Both the position numbers and the translations under genes were made by a program. 64,000 nucleotides of DNA. It comes from Planctomicrobium piriforme. GTDB lineage: Bacteria; Planctomycetota; Planctomycetia; Planctomycetales; Planctomycetaceae. Shown piece by piece: positions 35,197 through 44,324 of this stretch (position 1 is the stretch's first letter; each line of letters begins with the position of its first letter). The DNA lies in assembly GCA_945860955.1 (NCBI GenBank), contig CAMATH010000015.1, positions 1 to 64,000 on the forward strand. Direction: 5' to 3'. The notes below the pieces were generated by a model. That model did no database searches and had not been told where the DNA came from. It was given only the letters and a program-made list of their open reading frames with translations.

Positions 35197-38100
35197 CTAA
35201 AACCCTTCGACAGTCTGCTTGGGTTTGTTCGGTTTGGTTTTTTTGCTTCCACTCGGCGTGAAAGCGACTTGGGGAGACGGGACGTGCAACTGGTCCACGC
35301 GCGCGCCAATCGGGCTGGCCCCTCCGTCCCACGAAGCGGCGCGACAATTCGAATGGAGTGCGAAGCGCGAGGTTTCCAGATCCGACAATTCCCCCGGCTT
35401 GGCGGGCAATTCGTCGCGAAGTACGATTTCCTGTGAGCCCACTAAGGGTGAGAGGCAATTGTCCGCTCCCCACTGCTGTACCCACATTTCTTTGAAGTCC
35501 TGAACGACCGGTGCCTCGGTATCGTCCCGCAACAGACAACCGACATCGGGAGCGTATCCGCACGAGATTTCCCACCAGCGGATCTGTCCGCCAGCGAGCG
35601 CGCTCCCCGCGACCGACATCAAGGTCGAGGGCTGAGCCCGGCCGGTCCGTTTGAGTGCTGGTCCGAACACGCAGCGGTCGGCATAAAACTGCAGCGGACT
35701 CGCCGCGCCGCGCGCCGTCGTCGGAGAATCGACTTTCAGATACGTGTCGAGTGCCGACAGTGTCGACTGTTCCAAATCCACCACTCCTTCCATCGCGCCG
35801 TCCGATTCTCGCATTCGGAACGAAAACAGATCATTCCGCGAGAGCGCCACCGAGCGGTGAAACAGCAGCACCCGCTGTCCGACGTCGGCGTCGACCAGCG
35901 TGCCGCTGCCCAATAAGAAACTCTCCCCCACGACCAGATACGCCAGGCGGTCGGAGGCGAACGGTCGAGCGGGAGCGACGGGATTGTCAGAACGCCGCCA
36001 TTCGATCAGCCCCTTCGAGCGCCCCGCCGCCCCTCCCAAAACCCCCTGGAGCCGACATTGATTGAGCGCCACGTCCGAATCGATCGCCGAGATCAGGTAC
36101 TTCGGAGCGCTCACCTTGCTCCCCAGCCCGGCGGCCAGCAGAACCCCTCCCTGAATTTCGATTCCCCCATGAATGACGCTGATCAGGGCGTCGGGGGAAT
36201 TCTCGGGGGCGCTGTTTTGTTTGGGCATCAGAACCAACGGCTTTCCAGGAGTCTGAGCGAACCGCAATCGAACCCAGGCGTCCCGAATCACCACGGGAGA
36301 CGACAGGCAAGCCCCGGCCCCCGAGGCGATGACCGTCGTTCCATTGGTCAGCTTCTTGGACGCGAGAACCTTCCCCAGATCCTCCCGTGTCAGGTCGACC
36401 CGCAATTCCTCGACAACCCCCCGGCCACCAAAAATGCCGTCCGGAACCAGCGGTCGGCGACCCATCGTGAGCATCGAATCCATCCCTGCGAGACCGGTCG
36501 ATTGCAAGTCCTTCACCGAGCAACCCGGATTGCCCCCTCCCGCCACTTCGACGCCGGCGCTCCCCAGCGTCTCGCGATCGAACACCGCGAGCGACGTTTC
36601 ACAAACGTCTGCGGGGAAATCGGCGGGCCAGCCCTTGCGAGGGAAGCTCTTATCACTCGACCCTGGATCCTGCCACAACAGTTGCCATTGCGTGGAGCTG
36701 GTGGCCAGTGGTGTTGCATCGTCATCCCGTTTGATGAGCGCTTTCCAACCGGGAAACAGGCTGGCTGTCGTTTTCCAACGCAGCTTTTTCCCGAGAATCG
36801 AAGACGCCTTGTCTGCTTCCAGTGAAAACACCTTCAGCAAACTGCCGGCCGCACCGGCGTCTGACGACGACACCAGCGAATTCGTCGCGATCACCGCGAT
36901 CTGCCAGTCGGAATTCAAAGACGAGGGGAGAGTGCATTCGAGGGCATTTTGAGCCGCGACCACTGTGGCCGCCGACAGGATCAGGCGATTGCGAAATCCC
37001 GACCCATCCCCCTCCGCGCCGCCGAGTCGCAGCGCGGGGGAATCGCCCGATAGCAGCAGCGAATCGTGAATGACCACTTCACCCTGCGGCACTTCCGCCA
37101 GCACCGACGTGAGCTTGCGACCGCGCACAACGCACTTGGAAACGAGGATATTCCGCCGGCCGTTGTCTTCGGTCGCTTTGGTTGCCGACGACTTGATGCC
37201 GGCGGCGGGACTGGTCACGCGCAGCGCGGTCATTCCCGTATTCGGAACTCCTCGAGCCGAGAACGAACAGCCCCGAGCCAAGAGATCCCCCCCATGGACA
37301 TGAATGAGGGCATCGCTGGCGGACGTGGAAAACCCGGTGACGTTGGTCGCGATGTGGACGTTATTCAATTCCAGCGAGGTGTTCTCAAACGTCAGAAAGG
37401 CGTGAACACTGGCATTGTCCGGTTCCAGCAACACGATCAGGGGATGATCCGCTTCGTCCGCCGCCTCGATCACCACCCGCCCGCAATCGCGGATATGGTC
37501 GACACGTACCGGGAACGGTCCGGGACCGGTCAGGATAATCCGCCCCCCTTCACGCGGCAAATCACGCAGCGCGAGGTTCAGCGTGCTGTAATCCTGCTTG
37601 CCGGTCGCGCGGGGATCCACCACAAACGACTTCGACGGCATCGTCCGGGTTTCTCGCACCCAGGTCGGCAGCTTCCCCAGTTCGTCACGCTCCCGTGTTA
37701 CCTTTTTGCCTCCCGGCTTTTTCGCACTGCTCGCAGCCGGCTTGTCGACATCGAAAAAGTCGTCTTCGGCCGCCCCCAACCGCAGGTTGGTTTCGCCCGC
37801 TTCGCTCTCTTTGGCCGTCCCTCCCAGGACCGTATTCTCATTCCCGTCGGATTCGCCAATCTTGCGACCGTTCGGATCGACCTGGCCCGACTTGCCCCCT
37901 TCAATGATCTGCTTGCCATCCCCCCCCAACCGTTTTTGGTTGGAGTTCCTTTTGTCATTCTCCGCGACCTTGCCGAGATCGCCTTCCTCGGTATCGACGG
38001 CGCGGTTCATCTGACCCACCAGCCAGATCACTCCTGCGATCAAGCCAATCGTCACCAGCCCGCAAACGCCGTAGAACGTCGCCTGGTGGAACCATTCCGA

Positions 38101-39210
38101 AATCCCCTGCGGACGTTCCTTGTCGGACGGCTTGAGGTTCGAAACTGGCATTTCGGCCACCGAGATTTTCCGCCTTCGCCGCGCGCTGGCGGCCGCCCCT
38201 TTTGCGCTCGGTTCCTCGTCGTCTTCCGCGATGTTCGATCTGGTACGACTCGTCCCCTCCGTTTCGGTCTCCTCCGACATGATCGCGTCGCTGACCCGAT
38301 TTCCCCCCTCCAGCACTTCGGTCAGGTCGGCGATCAGATCTTCCGCCGTCTGGTAGCGTTTCGACGGATCCTTTTCAGTCATCCGCCGAATCACCGCGGT
38401 CACCGGTTCCGAAACACTCGGATTCTTGACCCGCGGGTCCGGGAACGGCGTCTTGAAATGCGCTTGCAACTTGTTGGTCACTCCCCCTTCAGGAAACGGC
38501 GGCCCACCCGTCAGCATGAAGTACCAGGCGCAACCCAGCGAATAGATATCACTGCGAACGTCCGCCGCCTTGCTGTCGCGCCCCTGCTCGGGCGACATGT
38601 AATCGACTGTTCCCACCGTCGTGCCGGTCCGGGTGATCGACGTGTCGGCGGTCTCGTCGACAATCCGTGCCAGCCCCATATCCGCCAGTTTCACCACCCC
38701 ATCCCGCCGGATCATCAGATTGCCCGGCTTGATGTCGCGATGCACGATCTTGTGTTCGGCGGCATGCTGCAACGCCATCGCCACCTGCCGGATGATCTCG
38801 ATCGACCGTTTGACCGGCAACACCCCGCGCTTCGCCACCAGATTGGCCGCGTCGGTTCCGTCGACATACTCCAGGGCAATGAACAGATATCCATCCGCCT
38901 CCCCGGCGTCGAAAATCGCGATGATGTTGTCGTGCCGCAGATGGGCGGCCGCTTGGGCCTCGGCCTTAAACCGCCGCACGAGTGTCGGATTTTCCGCTTT
39001 GTCCTGCGGCAGAACTTTGAGCGCGATGTTCCGTTTCAGCACCGTGTCGACTGCCAGGTAAACCGCCCCCATCCCCCCCTGGCCCAGCTTCTTTTGGATG
39101 GTGTACCGCCCGATTTTCGGCGGGTAATTGCCCGCTTTCTTCGGCGACGCGATCGCGCGCGTGGGATCCTCGGCCGATGGCTCCCGGTCTGGTTCTGGTT
39201 GCTGTGTCAT
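35197..39210 (-). CDS. giant membrane Ser/Thr kinase with extracellular beta-helix-like domain
   Basis: The 1337-residue protein has a cytosolic kinase domain at about 36-300: glycine loop GQGGMGAVY at 43-51, K65, HRDIKPGN at 157-164, DMG at 177-179 replacing DFG, and SPEQ at 206-209. A low-complexity linker with RRRR follows, then one membrane helix at about 379-400. From about 530 on lies a long extracytoplasmic region rich in repeated Ile/Val strands and Asn/Ser turns (IILTGPGPFP; LIHVHGGDLLARGCS), suggestive of a right-handed parallel beta-helix. The ATG at 39210 is used; 112 upstream codons in frame are arginine-rich noise. It is co-oriented with and downstream of the S41 protease and propeller genes. 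Confidence 0.85.
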   Translation of the reverse strand: MTQQPEPDREPSAEDPTRAIASPKKAGNYPPKIGRYTIQKKLGQGGMGAVYLAVDTVLKRNIALKVLPQDKAENPTLVRRFKAEAQAAAHLRHDNIIAIFDAGEADGYLFIALEYVDGTDAANLVAKRGVLPVKRSIEIIRQVAMALQHAAEHKIVHRDIKPGNLMIRRDGVVKLADMGLARIVDETADTSITRTGTTVGTVDYMSPEQGRDSKAADVRSDIYSLGCAWYFMLTGGPPFPEGGVTNKLQAHFKTPFPDPRVKNPSVSEPVTAVIRRMTEKDPSKRYQTAEDLIADLTEVLEGGNRVSDAIMSEETETEGTSRTRSNIAEDDEEPSAKGAAASARRRRKISVAEMPVSNLKPSDKERPQGISEWFHQATFYGVCGLVTIGLIAGVIWLVGQMNRAVDTEEGDLGKVAENDKRNSNQKRLGGDGKQIIEGGKSGQVDPNGRKIGESDGNENTVLGGTAKESEAGETNLRLGAAEDDFFDVDKPAASSAKKPGGKKVTRERDELGKLPTWVRETRTMPSKSFVVDPRATGKQDYSTLNLALRDLPREGGRIILTGPGPFPVRVDHIRDCGRVVIEAADEADHPLIVLLEPDNASVHAFLTFENTSLELNNVHIATNVTGFSTSASDALIHVHGGDLLARGCSFSARGVPNTGMTALRVTSPAAGIKSSATKATEDNGRRNILVSKCVVRGRKLTSVLAEVPQGEVVIHDSLLLSGDSPALRLGGAEGDGSGFRNRLILSAATVVAAQNALECTLPSSLNSDWQIAVIATNSLVSSSDAGAAGSLLKVFSLEADKASSILGKKLRWKTTASLFPGWKALIKRDDDATPLATSSTQWQLLWQDPGSSDKSFPRKGWPADFPADVCETSLAVFDRETLGSAGVEVAGGGNPGCSVKDLQSTGLAGMDSMLTMGRRPLVPDGIFGGRGVVEELRVDLTREDLGKVLASKKLTNGTTVIASGAGACLSSPVVIRDAWVRLRFAQTPGKPLVLMPKQNSAPENSPDALISVIHGGIEIQGGVLLAAGLGSKVSAPKYLISAIDSDVALNQCRLQGVLGGAAGRSKGLIEWRRSDNPVAPARPFASDRLAYLVVGESFLLGSGTLVDADVGQRVLLFHRSVALSRNDLFSFRMRESDGAMEGVVDLEQSTLSALDTYLKVDSPTTARGAASPLQFYADRCVFGPALKRTGRAQPSTLMSVAGSALAGGQIRWWEISCGYAPDVGCLLRDDTEAPVVQDFKEMWVQQWGADNCLSPLVGSQEIVLRDELPAKPGELSDLETSRFALHSNCRAASWDGGASPIGARVDQLHVPSPQVAFTPSGSKKTKPNKPKQTVEGF

Positions 39211-39292
39211 CGTCACCCTCGGCCCATTGGAAAATGGCGGTGACAAAATATACCGCGCCATCGGACCAGAGTATATCGACCGCCCCGGACAC

Positions 39293-40195
39293 CTACTCCG
39301 TCTTCTTCCAATCCAGCCGCACGACCCGGCCCGACTGGAACCCGATGACCACACTTTGCCCCAACGGGTCGCAGGCGATCCGGCAGACATCATCCGGCAG
39401 GATTGCCTGCCATTCGACCGGCCCGTCCGAATCGATGAAGTAAAAGTGCCTTTCCATCGTCGCACAGGCAAGTTTCCTGCCGGAAAAACTCGCTGAGGTT
39501 CGGCAGGCGGTCCCCCCCACCTGAAACGACCCAATCTGCTCTCCATGCGAGTCGTGCAGTTGGACCCCGTGAGCGTAACAGGCCAGCAAAACCGTCTCTC
39601 CCCCGCGGGCGACCGCCAAGTCTCCCACGTTCGACCACAATTGCTTGTGGTGAATCGTTTCCCCGGTGAACTTCAGCCGACAGAGCATGCCATATTCCGC
39701 CACCCCCACCAGTTCGGCGGCCGTTGGAACAAACTCCAGCGCGACCAGCGGATGCGGCGTCTGGGCAGACCGAACGCGCTTGCGATACCAATCGTAGATG
39801 ATGAGCTGCCCATCGGCCAAGCTGACCGCGGCGTACTGGCCAAAGGGCTCCAATGCGATGGAAGCGACCTGGTCGGCGTGTTCCAGACATCCTTGAAAGG
39901 TCAACTGTCGATTGAACCAATAGAGCTTGTCGTCCCCAACCAGGGCCACCCCCCCGGCTCCCGTGTCTGAAAAACCCAAGGCTCGAATCGGAGACGGGCC
40001 ACGTGTCAGATTCAACAACTTGCCGGCCCGGTCCAGGAGATACATCCCGCCGACCGCGTCGGCCAGGAGCAGATCCCCCGTTTCGCGGGCCCACTTCATC
40101 GCGACCAACGGAGCCTCGGTGGCGAACGACCAGGCAAGGTCGGGCGTTCGGCCCTGACCTTGCCGCAGCCAATCACCACCGCCGCGGTCTTTCAT
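39293..40195 (-). CDS. beta-propeller (WD40/YVTN-like) protein
   Basis: The 300-residue protein is built from repeated short beta-blades with recurring patterns such as VASIALEPFGQYAAVSLADGQ, LVALEFVPTAAELVGVAEYG and VCRIACDPLGQSVVIGFQSG. These fit about six blades. No signal peptide or catalytic motif is seen, so it is likely a cytosolic scaffold. Its start codon overlaps the stop of the S41 protease (ATGA at 40192-40195), implying translational coupling. The kinase gene follows 82 bp later. It could scaffold or regulate that kinase. Confidence 0.8.
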   Translation of the reverse strand: MKDRGGGDWLRQGQGRTPDLAWSFATEAPLVAMKWARETGDLLLADAVGGMYLLDRAGKLLNLTRGPSPIRALGFSDTGAGGVALVGDDKLYWFNRQLTFQGCLEHADQVASIALEPFGQYAAVSLADGQLIIYDWYRKRVRSAQTPHPLVALEFVPTAAELVGVAEYGMLCRLKFTGETIHHKQLWSNVGDLAVARGGETVLLACYAHGVQLHDSHGEQIGSFQVGGTACRTSASFSGRKLACATMERHFYFIDSDGPVEWQAILPDDVCRIACDPLGQSVVIGFQSGRVVRLDWKKTE

Positions 40196-41835
40196 TTCGT
40201 CGCCACTTCGTTACGCAGCAGCCTCAAGGCCTGTTGAATGTCGTCATCCCCTTCGACATCGATCTCGTCTGCCGCCCGGAACTGGTTTCGCGGTGACGAG
40301 GGGGCGGGAACTTCGATGTCGGGACGCAAGCCGATCTTAGCCAGGTTCTGCCCCTTGGGCGAGTAAAATTTCGCGGTCGTCAGCCGAAATCCACATTTTT
40401 CCCTCGCGGGGAGAATGCTCTGCACCGACCATTTCCCAAACGATCGCCGGCCGACAATGGTCGCCCGTCGATGGTCTTTGAACGCCCCCGCGACGATTTC
40501 GCTGGCACTGGCGCTGTCGCCATCAATCAGCAGCACGATCGGCATTCGCCACGCGCCCGGCTGTTTGGGACGGAACACTTCGTTCTGAATGCGCCCCTTG
40601 ATACTGACGAGAACCCCGTCTTCAATGAATCGGTCGAGAACGTCGACCGCCGCATTCAGCAGTCCGCCGGGGTTTCCCCGAACATCCAGGACCAGCGACT
40701 TCATCCCCTGGCGATCGAGCTTCATCAGGGCGGCGTCGAGTTCCTGAACCGTCGAATCCTGAAAACTCGCGAGTTGAACGAACCCGACTCCGTTCGCCCG
40801 ATCAATCACCCGGGCCACGGGGATGCTTTGAATCACCACCTGCCGGCGGGTCAGTGTCATGCTCCGCACTTCGTTCTCCGCTCCACGCACAACTTCCAGC
40901 CGGACCCGCGATCCTTTTTCTCCCTGAAGCAGCGTGGCGGCCTCTTCCGTCGTCAAGTTGCGGACATCCTGGCCGTCGATTGACACAATGTGCTCGCCGG
41001 GGAGCAATCCCCCAGCGGCGGCGGGGCTTCCTGGAATTACGTTCACCAGCAGCAGCCCCGTCCCCGGTTCGGCGTTGATCTCGACCCCCAGTCCGACGAA
41101 TTCCCCATGGATATTGCTCCACAGATCGCGGTACTTGCCGGGGGTGAGCATTCCACTGTAATCGTCGAGTGAATTGCATCCCCCGAAGACATATTCCAGA
41201 ACGACCGCGGTCGCCGACATGCCGAGTTCCCGTTTGCACAGATTGCACACCTGGTCGATAAACCTCCGGGCGTCTTCTCGATCCTGAATGCGGCGGTTCC
41301 AGTACTCCTCGGGACGGCGCAGCACGTTTCGCACCGAGTCGGCCCGCTCATGACGATCGCTCGCGACGTTGTTTTCAAGGAACCGCGGTTCGTCGAGCGC
41401 CTGATACAGGCTCTCGGTGCCATGCGCGATAAAGCTCGTCAACGAGATCGGTTCGACGTACTTCTCCTGAGCCTGATTGATCACATCATCAAACAGGGCG
41501 ATCGCCGAAGTTCGCGGCTTCGCGAGCAGGGATTTTTGGAAGCTGGAGTCGCAGTACCGGCGGTCGACATTGAAATGCACCTTCGAGCGGCGCATGCCGT
41601 ATTCGAGTTCGCCACAGTCGGGCCATTGCTTGGTCGACTTTTCGTAGTGCATGATCGCGTCGCCCCAGCGACGCGACTGCTCGAGCTCGACCCCCCGATT
41701 GACCGCCTGGCGGGTTTCGAGCGCGAGATTCCGCGAACCCGGGGTGCCGGCGTTCCCCGGGGAGAGCGCCATGAAGGCGGTCAGGCCGATCAGGAAGAAG
41801 GCAATTCCACTTCGCAGGTTATTCGACAGCGACAT
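40192..41835 (-). CDS. C-terminal processing peptidase, S41 family, with PDZ domain
   Basis: The 547-residue exported protease has a signal/anchor segment (about 8-25), a helical region, a PDZ domain (about 243-325, GLGVEINAEPGTGLLLVNVIPGSPA) and an S41 catalytic domain. The probable nucleophile is S443 in SASASEI and the general base K468 in FGKWSVQ. The ATG at 41835 gives the signal sequence; a 106-codon upstream extension is not protein-like. CtpA/Tsp enzymes trim secreted or membrane proteins. It is the first gene of the minus-strand operon that includes the propeller and giant kinase. Confidence 0.88.
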   Translation of the reverse strand: MSLSNNLRSGIAFFLIGLTAFMALSPGNAGTPGSRNLALETRQAVNRGVELEQSRRWGDAIMHYEKSTKQWPDCGELEYGMRRSKVHFNVDRRYCDSSFQKSLLAKPRTSAIALFDDVINQAQEKYVEPISLTSFIAHGTESLYQALDEPRFLENNVASDRHERADSVRNVLRRPEEYWNRRIQDREDARRFIDQVCNLCKRELGMSATAVVLEYVFGGCNSLDDYSGMLTPGKYRDLWSNIHGEFVGLGVEINAEPGTGLLLVNVIPGSPAAAGGLLPGEHIVSIDGQDVRNLTTEEAATLLQGEKGSRVRLEVVRGAENEVRSMTLTRRQVVIQSIPVARVIDRANGVGFVQLASFQDSTVQELDAALMKLDRQGMKSLVLDVRGNPGGLLNAAVDVLDRFIEDGVLVSIKGRIQNEVFRPKQPGAWRMPIVLLIDGDSASASEIVAGAFKDHRRATIVGRRSFGKWSVQSILPAREKCGFRLTTAKFYSPKGQNLAKIGLRPDIEVPAPSSPRNQFRAADEIDVEGDDDIQQALRLLRNEVATK

Positions 41836-42092
41836 GACGGAACTCGCAGTCTCGGACGCGGGGCGGGAACGTCGGTTGGTGAAGGACTCAAAAGTTGCAC
41901 ATCGCGCATCCTGCCGTTCCACCTCCATCCCTCGCCCGGGATCTGGAAGCCACCCCCTCCTGGGTGGTCGCGTGGCGAAAACGCCACACGAAGATTCATT
42001 GAAGTTGAGTATATGCCACGAAATCACGTGTGCAAAAAGAATTCGACCGCCGTCCGACCGCAAATTCGCTACAATTAGTACAAGGAATGAAC

Positions 42093-42464
42093 ATGAAGAC
42101 AATTCAAGTGTACGATAAACCGATGTGCTGTTCGACCGGCGTCTGTGGACCACGGGTCGACCCCGTGCTGCCCCGATTTGCAGCCGATCTTGACTGGCTG
42201 CGTTCGCAGGGTCACCAGGTGGAGCGTTTCAATCTCGCCCAGCAGCCGGGCGAGTTCGCGAAGAACCGCGAGATCCACCAGTTATTGACGACACAGGGAA
42301 CCGAGTGCCTGCCCGTGGTTGTCGTGGATGGTCGTGTTGTCAGCCAGCGCGGGTATCCATCCCGCGAGATCCTCGCGCTCTGGACAGGCGTCAGCGAACT
42401 CCCCGCGACACGACCGGTCCTTGGGCCGGCCGGTGGATGCTGCGGCGGAAGTCAAAGCTGCTGA
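42093..42464 (+). CDS. arsD: arsenical metallochaperone/regulator ArsD
   Basis: The 123-residue protein begins MKTIQVYDKPMCCSTGVCG with Cys12, Cys13 and Cys18, the metalloid-binding triad of ArsD. It also has a C-terminal CC...C cluster (CCGGSQSC). ArsD delivers arsenite to ArsA and weakly represses ars operons. The ATG at 42093 is preferred over one at 42087 because AAGGA lies about 7 nt before it. It sits 34 bp ahead of a shortened arsA. No arsR, arsB or acr3 is seen. Confidence 0.9.
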   Translation: MKTIQVYDKPMCCSTGVCGPRVDPVLPRFAADLDWLRSQGHQVERFNLAQQPGEFAKNREIHQLLTTQGTECLPVVVVDGRVVSQRGYPSREILALWTGVSELPATRPVLGPAGGCCGGSQSC

Positions 42465-42498
42465 TTCGTCCGGTCGGAGTTCCTTTGGGAGTGGTCAC

Positions 42499-42882
42499 AT
42501 GCTGACGTTTCTTGATTCGCCGACTCGCAATCTCTTTTTCACGGGCAAGGGAGGGGTCGGCAAGACGTCGGTCGCCTGTGCCACCGCAGTTTGGCTGGCG
42601 GACGCCGGCAAACGCGTGCTGCTGGTCTCGACCGACCCCGCCTCCAATCTGGATGAAGTTTTGCAAACCAAGTTGGGCAATCACCCCACTCCCGTGGCGC
42701 TGGTGCCCAATCTATTCGCCATGAACCTTGATCCGGAGGCGGCTGCCGCCGAGTATCGAGAGGTCACCGAGGAATTCGCTCAAAGAACAGCGGTCATTGC
42801 CTGGCAGCATGAACTACCGGTCGGCCGCGCGGGTTTGCAGCGGGTTCTGGGGACTTTTCAAGCGGAGCCCCGGACCCCATAA
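42499..42882 (+). pseudogene. arsA: arsA with large in-frame internal deletion
   Basis: The 127-residue frame starts as a normal ArsA pump ATPase: FFTGKGGVGKTSVACATA (P-loop at 16-24) and LLVSTDPASNLDEVLQT. At about residue 87 (EYRE) it switches directly to EVTEEFAQRTAVIAWQHELPVG, which resembles the C-terminal end of ArsA (for example the ASRVALVPVLASEPTG region of the E. coli protein). About 450 residues, including the second P-loop half, are missing, yet the frame is kept to the stop. Full ArsA is about 580 residues. It is unlikely to drive arsenite export, though it could still bind nucleotide. Between its stop and 43005 no other gene is visible. Confidence 0.8.
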
Positions 42883-43004
42883 AGGTGAGGTCGTTGGGGG
42901 ACATCCAGAGTCTCGATACCGATCGCGGAATCGTGTACCAATCGTCGCGCGGCGTGTAGGTGCTTGAGCTCGACTCCAGTCTGCTGGGCGACGCTCAGCG
43001 TCTC

Positions 43005-43433
43005 TCAGTCTTGTCGGTCGGGCCGGTCCAGCGTCGGCATATCGAATCCGCAACAGGCGAAGTATCCGATCGTGTACGCCACGACCGTGGAATCGAGCGC
43101 GAAAGGGATCCAGAAACCAGCGGCGTACGGTTGTCGGGCGTTGGACAGTACCAGCCAGACCATGAATGCCTTCTCGAATCCACTGTACAGGGCGATGGGG
43201 ACGCGCCACTGGGGAACCATTCCCGCGGCCATCATGGCCAGGCCCATCAGCCCGACCATGATGCCCCAGTGCTGAATGATGATGGTGTATTCTTCCAGAT
43301 AGTTGAGCTTCGCCGCATTCGGCATGGCCCAGGAGGGGAGAAACGCATAGATTCCCACCAGCGACGTTCCTGCCCCGGTCAGCAGGAAAAATGGCCGAAA
43401 CGTTTGGGTGAAAAAACGCTTGAGAGGCTGCAT
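43005..43433 (-). CDS. four-helix membrane protein of unknown function
   Basis: The 142-residue protein has four hydrophobic segments: about 12-30, 42-66, 70-90 and 100-122. Recognisable stretches are IYAFLPSWAMPNAAKL and IIIQHWGIMVGLMGL. No catalytic residues stand out. An ATG two codons further upstream (43439) is equally possible; more distant upstream codons are not used. Two cysteines sit near the C-terminus (ACCG). Its place beside the decayed ars locus is probably incidental. No related gene is adjacent. Confidence 0.65.
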   Translation of the reverse strand: MQPLKRFFTQTFRPFFLLTGAGTSLVGIYAFLPSWAMPNAAKLNYLEEYTIIIQHWGIMVGLMGLAMMAAGMVPQWRVPIALYSGFEKAFMVWLVLSNARQPYAAGFWIPFALDSTVVAYTIGYFACCGFDMPTLDRPDRQD

Positions 43434-43439
43434 GTTCAT

Positions 43440-43763
43440 GGGACTCCAGGGAGAAAGCGACGCACCGATTCTATCAACGGTTCGATTCGGGGACAGCATC
43501 TTCTGAATTTGGACGATTGAATCTGGATCAAAACCGGCGACTCAATCGGGACTGAATTCCTTGGGCTTCAACGTCCTGCGAGCCGTTGTTTCCGATACGG
43601 CGTTTCAATCTGTCTCCACTCGACTCTGTCGTCGGGCGTCGAGACCGCGGCGTCTTAGGAACGCCGTCCGCCACATGCCGCGACGACGCCGCAGGCGGCG
43701 GTCGGGTCGGAACGCGGGGCGAATTGTTTGGCATGAGTGTCGCATTCCATCATCCCCGCTTCT
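43440..43763. other. gene-free interval with a small hairpin
   Basis: About 325 bp without a convincing gene. A 6-bp hairpin (CGGCGT/ACGCCG) lies at 43648-43666, followed by GC-rich repeated GCCGC motifs up to about 43700. No promoter or terminator could be assigned with confidence. Confidence 0.45.
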
Positions 43764-44144
43764 CTATCGTCTCTTCAATTCGCGGGTCCCCGGGGTCTCA
43801 GCCAGTGTGAACACGACAAGTTCTTCCCCCGTCGTGGTGCTGATATCGTGGTGCAGGCTGACGACCGCGACTTCAGTGACTTCCAGGATCATCGCCTCCA
43901 TCAGCGGTCGCGCCGTTTCCAGCAGGTGGGTGCGGACCTGCTTGAGGAGGTCGCGCCCTTTGTCGGCCGACTGCGATCGAACCAACTGCTGTTCGGCCGC
44001 CGTGAGAACCCCCTGCAAGCGGACGACGAGCAGATCCCCCAGAAGATGGGCGTGGACATCTTTCGGGCCACGCCCCATATACTCCAGTTCGAACCGTCGA
44101 ACGCCCTGGCAGACGGCTGCCTCCATTTCACCACGCGTTTTCAT
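43764..44144 (-). CDS. DUF2294 / MpsC family protein
   Basis: The 126-residue protein matches the DUF2294 family (Na+-translocating membrane potential-generating system component MpsC): MKTRGEMEAAVCQGVRRFELEYMGRGPKDV, then DLLVVRLQGVLTAAEQQL and SLHHDISTTTGEELVVFTL. It is soluble. The ATG at 44144 has a CAGGAG site 8 nt upstream. A longer frame start at 44240 adds residues without family similarity. It is divergent from the promoter of the RNA candidate at 44290-44487. Confidence 0.75.
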   Translation of the reverse strand: MKTRGEMEAAVCQGVRRFELEYMGRGPKDVHAHLLGDLLVVRLQGVLTAAEQQLVRSQSADKGRDLLKQVRTHLLETARPLMEAMILEVTEVAVVSLHHDISTTTGEELVVFTLAETPGTRELKRR

Positions 44145-44289
44145 TGCGATCACTCCTGCGCCGGCGCGCTGCGGGAGGGGAGCGCGGCGGCAAGCTCCGT
44201 AGTTCAGGAAGACGGAGCGAAAGCAGAGCCTCCCGGCCAACCAAGTTGAGTATACCTGATATCGCGCCCTATTGGAAACACAGAGCGAC

Positions 44290-44318
44290 TTGCCTTATTG
44301 ACCCACTCATGTTATAGT
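44290..44318 (+). promoter_or_regulatory. sigma70-type promoter for the 44325 RNA
   Basis: TTGCCT at 44290-44295 and TATAGT at 44313-44318 are separated by exactly 17 bp. The expected start is near G44325. The next gene upstream is the divergent DUF2294 gene, so this promoter serves the plus-strand transcript only. It drives a region with no protein-like frame and ends at a strong intrinsic terminator. Confidence 0.65.
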
Positions 44319-44324
44319 AAATGT

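Noticed and set aside
37066-39243. Plus-strand open frame of 725 codons opposite the giant kinase
   Set aside because: Kinase motifs on the minus strand are unambiguous; the antisense frame has only Arg/Pro/His-rich noise.
39211-39546. 112-codon N-terminal extension of the giant kinase frame
   Set aside because: It overlaps the end of the propeller gene and is Arg/Ser-rich; the ATG at 39210 fits the usual short N-terminus of these kinases.
42814-43209. Minus-strand open frame of 131 codons between arsA and the membrane protein gene
   Set aside because: It overlaps the arsA remnant and the membrane protein gene in other frames and is Arg/Pro-rich without a recognisable domain.
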